Origin: Flavobacterium sp. KACC 22763 | GTDB taxonomy: Bacteria > Bacteroidota > Bacteroidia > Flavobacteriales > Flavobacteriaceae | NCBI RefSeq assembly: GCF_028736155.1 | Contig: NZ_CP117879.1 | Span: 4,154,001 to 4,218,000 of the forward strand | DNA: 64,000 bases | Direction: 5' to 3' | Shown: piece by piece, positions 60,608-64,000 of the stretch | How the letters are laid out: the number at the start of each line of letters is the position of its first letter | How positions within the stretch are numbered: position 1 is the first letter of the stretch | Notes under the pieces: model-generated | Told to the model about the DNA's origin: nothing | What the model saw: only the letters and a program-made list of their open reading frames with translations | The model's database searches: none | Translations under genes and position numbers: made by a program

Positions 60608-62706
60608 TGAGTGTTCAGAATATCAATGTTGCCCTTATTGGAAATCCAAATACTGGAAAAACTTCTGTTTTCAATCAATTAACAGGCCTTAATCAGCAAG
60701 TTGGAAATTATCCTGGAATCACGGTTGAGAAAAAAATGGGCTTTTGCAAGCTGCCTAATAATGTTAAAGCCAATATTCTAGATTTACCAGGAACATATAG
60801 TTTGAATGCCAGTTCGATGGATGAGAGTGTAGTAATCGAACTTTTATTAAACAAAAACGATAAATTATACCCAGATGTAGCAGTTGTCGTAACAGATGTT
60901 GAAAATCTGAAACGAAATTTACTGATTTACACACAGATAAAAGATCTTGAAATTCCGACGATTTTGGTCATCAACATGTCTGACCGTATGGAACGCAAAG
61001 GAATTTCTTTGGATATTCCGTATTTAGAAGAAAAACTAAAAACAAAAATTGCTTTAGTAAGTTCTAGAAAAGGCATAGGAATCGAGCAATTAAAGGAACT
61101 TATTGTTTCTTATAAAACAATTCCCCACGAACCTTGTTTAAATGCTTCGGTAATTGATCCTGAATATTTTGCAAAATTACAAAAGGCGTTTCCCAATCAA
61201 TTAATGTATAAATTGTGGCTGGTAATCACACAAGATGTCAATTTCTTGAATTTGGACCGAAATGAAATAAGAAGCACTTTTACCAAATCGCATTCAGAAT
61301 TAAAACGTTTACAGCAGAAAGAAACCATCAAAAGATATCAGTTTATCAATGATGTTTTAAAAGAAGGTTTAAAAATTGATGCTTCAATCGCAAAAGATAT
61401 CCGAGCAAAACTAGACCGTGTTTTAACCCATAAGGTTTTGGGTTATGTGATTTTCTTTGCGATTTTATTCTTGATTTTTCAATCTATTTTCAGCTGGTCA
61501 ACTATTCCTATGGATTTCATTGACAGCACTTTTGCATCTTTAAGCAGTTGGGTTGCAGCAGAATTGCCAAGCGGTATTTTGACCGATTTGCTTTCGCAAG
61601 GAATTATTCCAGGTATTGGCGGAGTTATTATTTTTATTCCGCAGATTGCGTTCTTGTTTTTGTTCATTTCTATTTTGGAAGAAAGCGGTTATATGAGCCG
61701 TGTCGTATTCTTAATGGATAAAATCATGCGTCGATTTGGACTTTCAGGAAAAAGTGTTGTGCCTTTAATTTCAGGAACTGCCTGCGCGATTCCAGCAATT
61801 ATGGCAACAAGAAATATCGAAAACTGGAAAGAACGCCTTATTACGATCTTAGTAACGCCATTCACGACTTGTTCGGCAAGGTTACCTGTTTATGCCATTA
61901 TTATCTCATTGGTTATTCCGAGTAAAAGAGTTTTTGGAGTACTAAATCTTCAAGGGTTAACGCTTATGTCACTTTATGTTTTAGGGTTCTTTATGGCCAT
62001 TTTATCGGCTTACATTTTGAATAAAGTTTTAAAACTGCAATCAAAAACATATTTCGTTGTTGAGATGCCAAGTTATAAAATGCCACTTTTGAAAAATGTT
62101 GGAATCAATGTGGTAGAAAAAACGAAAGCCTTCGTTGTTGGTGCAGGTAAAATCATCTTGGCTATATCGGTTATTTTATGGTTCTTGGCTTCTTATGGCC
62201 CTGGAAAAGAATTTAATGATGCTGAGACTATTGTTAAAGAAAGATTTGCCAACACAACTCTAGATGAAACACAATTTGAAAATGAAGTTAATTCTCAAAA
62301 ACTAGAGAATTCATATATCGGATTAATGGGAAGAGCAATTGAACCTGTAATTCAGCCTTTAGGTTATGATTGGAAAATCGGAATTGCATTAATCAGTTCG
62401 TTTGCTGCCCGTGAAGTTTTCGTAGGGACATTAGCAACCATCTATAGTGTTGGAGATACGGATAACGAATCGACCATAAAAAGCAAAATGCAGGCAGAAG
62501 TTCGTCCAGATACCGGAAAGAAAGTATTTGATTTTGCCACCGGAATATCGTTACTACTGTTTTATGCTTTTGCAATGCAATGCGCCAGTACATTGGCGAT
62601 TACTAAAAAAGAAACCAATTCATGGAAATGGCCAGCAATGCAGTTGGTCTTTATGAGTGGTCTAGCTTATTTTACCGCATTAATTGCGTATCAACTTTTA
62701 AAATAA
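60607..62706 (+). CDS. feoB: Ferrous iron transporter FeoB
   Basis: This 699-residue protein has an N-terminal G domain with G1 GNPNTGKTS (12-20), G3 DLPGTYS and G4 NMSDRME. The membrane part has paired Gate motifs (LISGTACAIPAIMATRNIE and the later RPDTGKKVF region). It imports ferrous iron across the inner membrane with GTP hydrolysis. It forms an operon with feoA and the tiny Cys-rich gene. Iron control is expected, but no DtxR-type palindrome was found upstream. Confidence 0.96.
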   Translation: MSVQNINVALIGNPNTGKTSVFNQLTGLNQQVGNYPGITVEKKMGFCKLPNNVKANILDLPGTYSLNASSMDESVVIELLLNKNDKLYPDVAVVVTDVENLKRNLLIYTQIKDLEIPTILVINMSDRMERKGISLDIPYLEEKLKTKIALVSSRKGIGIEQLKELIVSYKTIPHEPCLNASVIDPEYFAKLQKAFPNQLMYKLWLVITQDVNFLNLDRNEIRSTFTKSHSELKRLQQKETIKRYQFINDVLKEGLKIDASIAKDIRAKLDRVLTHKVLGYVIFFAILFLIFQSIFSWSTIPMDFIDSTFASLSSWVAAELPSGILTDLLSQGIIPGIGGVIIFIPQIAFLFLFISILEESGYMSRVVFLMDKIMRRFGLSGKSVVPLISGTACAIPAIMATRNIENWKERLITILVTPFTTCSARLPVYAIIISLVIPSKRVFGVLNLQGLTLMSLYVLGFFMAILSAYILNKVLKLQSKTYFVVEMPSYKMPLLKNVGINVVEKTKAFVVGAGKIILAISVILWFLASYGPGKEFNDAETIVKERFANTTLDETQFENEVNSQKLENSYIGLMGRAIEPVIQPLGYDWKIGIALISSFAAREVFVGTLATIYSVGDTDNESTIKSKMQAEVRPDTGKKVFDFATGISLLLFYAFAMQCASTLAITKKETNSWKWPAMQLVFMSGLAYFTALIAYQLLK

Positions 62707-62712
62707 AAAGTT

Positions 62713-62838
62713 ATGTTTCAAGAAATAATAGCCTTTGCCATATTAGGATTTGCAGTTGCTTTTTTGATCAAAAAGTTTTTCTTAAAATCGAAAAAGAAAA
62801 AAGACTGCGGAGGCGGAACTGATTGTGGATGTTCTTGA
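62713..62838 (+). CDS. FeoB-associated Cys-rich membrane protein
   Basis: This 41-residue protein has one membrane helix (MFQEIIAFAILGFAVAFLIK) followed by a basic patch (KSKKKK) and a Cys cluster (DCGGGTDCGCS). This layout matches the small protein often placed after feoB (Pfam FeoB_associated, as recalled). It lies 7 bp after feoB and ends before a strong terminator. It may help iron delivery or FeoB assembly; its role is not established. Confidence 0.9.
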   Translation: MFQEIIAFAILGFAVAFLIKKFFLKSKKKKDCGGGTDCGCS

Positions 62839-62876
62839 TTAAAGGAACTAAGGCGCAATGGTACATAGTTACAAAG

Positions 62877-62920
62877 TGAAAAGCTTCAAGTAGAATTTAA
62901 ATTCTATTTGAAGCTTTTTC
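62877..62920 (+). terminator. Terminator of the feo operon
   Basis: AAAAGCTTCAA...TAGAATT pairs with AATTCTA...TTGAAGCTTTT (one internal mismatch) followed by TTCTTTTC. It lies about 40 bp after the small gene's stop. Confidence 0.85.
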
Positions 62921-62976
62921 TTTTCTCTGCAGTTTCATTAAAATTTGATAATTTTAGCTCTTCAAATTATTAAAAA

Positions 62977-63897
62977 ATGATACAAAAAGCCTCTTTTCTA
63001 TTTTTCTTTTTATGTTTAAGTTTCAATGGATATTGTCAAAGTACAAATTCAAAACAAAACAAAATCAATTCATTCACCACTTCAGATGGAGTTCCTTTGT
63101 TTCTGAAAGTTTCAGGAAAAGGCGACGTCTGCATTTTTGTACACGGAGGTCCTGGCGCATGGAGCAAATCTTTTGAAGAATTTGGCGGAAATGTACTGGA
63201 AGATAAATTAACGATGTGCTATTTTGACCAAAGAGGATGTGGTAGGTCTGGATCTCCTACAGATAACAATTACGGTATGGATAGAATGATTGATGATATT
63301 GAAGAAATTCGAGTTCATCTTAAAACTGATAAGGCATTCATAATTGGACATTCTTTCGGAGGAATTTTAGTCACTAAATATGCTGAGAAATACCCACAAC
63401 ACATAAAAGGTTTAATTCTATTGAATTGTACTCTTGACATAAACGATTCACTTCTCAATCAAATCGCTTTTATGGGCAAAACTCTTGGAAAAGATTTCCC
63501 TGTAAAAAGCAAGGATTCAATACTAAATACTTTTTTTGAAGCCAAACAGGAAATTAAAAAAGCAGATTTAGATTATAAAATGCTTTCTGACAATAGAGCA
63601 AATGTCGAAAAACTAGATAGTATTGACAATAGCGAAAAAAGAAACTCTTCATTTGCACAACATGCGTTAAGTGGTACGTTATATTTTAGTGATTTTACTA
63701 AAGAAACAGCTTCCATTAAAGTTCCAACGCTTATAATTTCAGGAACAAAAGATAATAACATTGGTCCAGAACATTATCGTTTGTTTAAGTTCCCGAATCA
63801 GGAAGTTAAGATTATTAATGGCGGACATATTTTATATTACGAGCAGAATAAAGCATTTAAAAATGCTGTTGAAGAATTTGTTCTTGCCAGAAAATAA
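62977..63897 (+). CDS. Exported alpha/beta hydrolase (proline iminopeptidase-like)
   Basis: The protein has 306 residues and a signal peptide (FLFFFLCLSFNGYCQ). The alpha/beta fold shows the oxyanion segment HGGPGAWSKSFEEFG, the DQRGCGRSG strand typical of prolyl iminopeptidases, the nucleophile GHSFGG (Ser about 126), an acid residue in SGTKDNNIG and the final His in INGGHILYYEQ. The substrate is unknown; aminopeptidase, esterase or lipase activity is possible. It has its own unit after the feo terminator, with a near-consensus box TAATTTTA at 62949-62956. No gene was seen in 63898-64000. Confidence 0.9.
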   Translation: MIQKASFLFFFLCLSFNGYCQSTNSKQNKINSFTTSDGVPLFLKVSGKGDVCIFVHGGPGAWSKSFEEFGGNVLEDKLTMCYFDQRGCGRSGSPTDNNYGMDRMIDDIEEIRVHLKTDKAFIIGHSFGGILVTKYAEKYPQHIKGLILLNCTLDINDSLLNQIAFMGKTLGKDFPVKSKDSILNTFFEAKQEIKKADLDYKMLSDNRANVEKLDSIDNSEKRNSSFAQHALSGTLYFSDFTKETASIKVPTLIISGTKDNNIGPEHYRLFKFPNQEVKIINGGHILYYEQNKAFKNAVEEFVLARK

Positions 63898-64000
63898 CGA
63901 TTAAAGAAAGCTATTTTTAAATTTAATTTCTTCAGATTTCGATTAGAAAAAAATGTCTTATTGTGATGGTTTAAAAGCTTTTAAAGGCACTGTTATCATG

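Noticed and set aside
63898..64000. Start of another gene at the right edge
   Set aside because: No frame with a credible start or family motif could be supported in the last 100 bp.

Overview
The window is a low-GC chromosomal segment from a member of the Bacteroidota, most likely a Flavobacterium or close relative. Evidence for this: the gliding-motility lipoprotein GldH, a lycopene cyclase of the flavobacterial type, a PSP1/RicT homologue, Bacteroidetes-type -7 promoter boxes (TAnnTTTG) in place of sigma70 boxes, almost no Shine-Dalgarno sequences, and many intergenic repeats of flavobacterial style. No rRNA, tRNA, CRISPR array, prophage or plasmid genes were seen. The one transposase-like gene is a RAYT-type HUH protein lying beside its REP palindromes.

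Layout. 1-8.6 kb (minus strand): the N-terminal part of a secreted M4 metalloprotease, a small membrane protein, a 3-oxoacid CoA-transferase whose two subunit genes are split by a class A beta-lactamase gene, then PBP1A-gldH-ricT. 9-14 kb (plus): ankyrin-repeat proteins and lipoproteins of unknown role. 14-17.7 kb (minus): tRNA U34 hydroxylation genes trhO and trhP with a ferredoxin and an intervening RAYT/REP unit. 17.8-20.5 kb: SulP transporter and PPK2 kinase. 20.8-26.5 kb: an RND efflux operon. 26.6-30.2 kb: bacilliredoxin, ArsR regulator, TPR protein, lycopene cyclase, thioredoxin. 30.5-37.6 kb: a metal-homeostasis block with a TonB receptor, a MerC-like protein with a thioredoxin-reductase-like flavoprotein, a Fur-family regulator, an NRAMP transporter fused to a universal-stress domain, and a DtxR/MntR regulator. 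37.9-40.8 kb: a small protein, enoyl-CoA hydratase and sensor kinase. 40.9-56.8 kb: heme synthesis (hemJ, hemH, an AraC regulator, hemA, C, D, E, F and B), interrupted by a GxxExxY gene, other small genes, a DUF4421 protein, class I aldolase and two envelope proteins of unknown role. 56.8-64 kb: a cytochrome c, an M13 peptidase, an SCO protein, feoA-feoB with a tiny Cys-rich partner, and an alpha/beta hydrolase.

Together the right two thirds centre on metals and heme: manganese/iron import, ferrous iron uptake (Feo), and nearly the whole C5 heme pathway (hemL is not in the window). Candidate operators tie parts together: DtxR-type palindromes lie before the NRAMP gene and the TonB receptor, and a pair of 15-bp palindromes lies between the Fur-family gene and the divergent merC-like gene.

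A second theme is the intergenic DNA. Most gaps carry imperfect inverted repeats built from short phrases with periods of about 7 to 9 bp. Several genes (beta-lactamase, GxxExxY, TonB receptor) are bracketed by copies of the same repeat. The most notable coding observation is that TrhP and TrhO, which act on the same tRNA base, share a C-terminal domain here.
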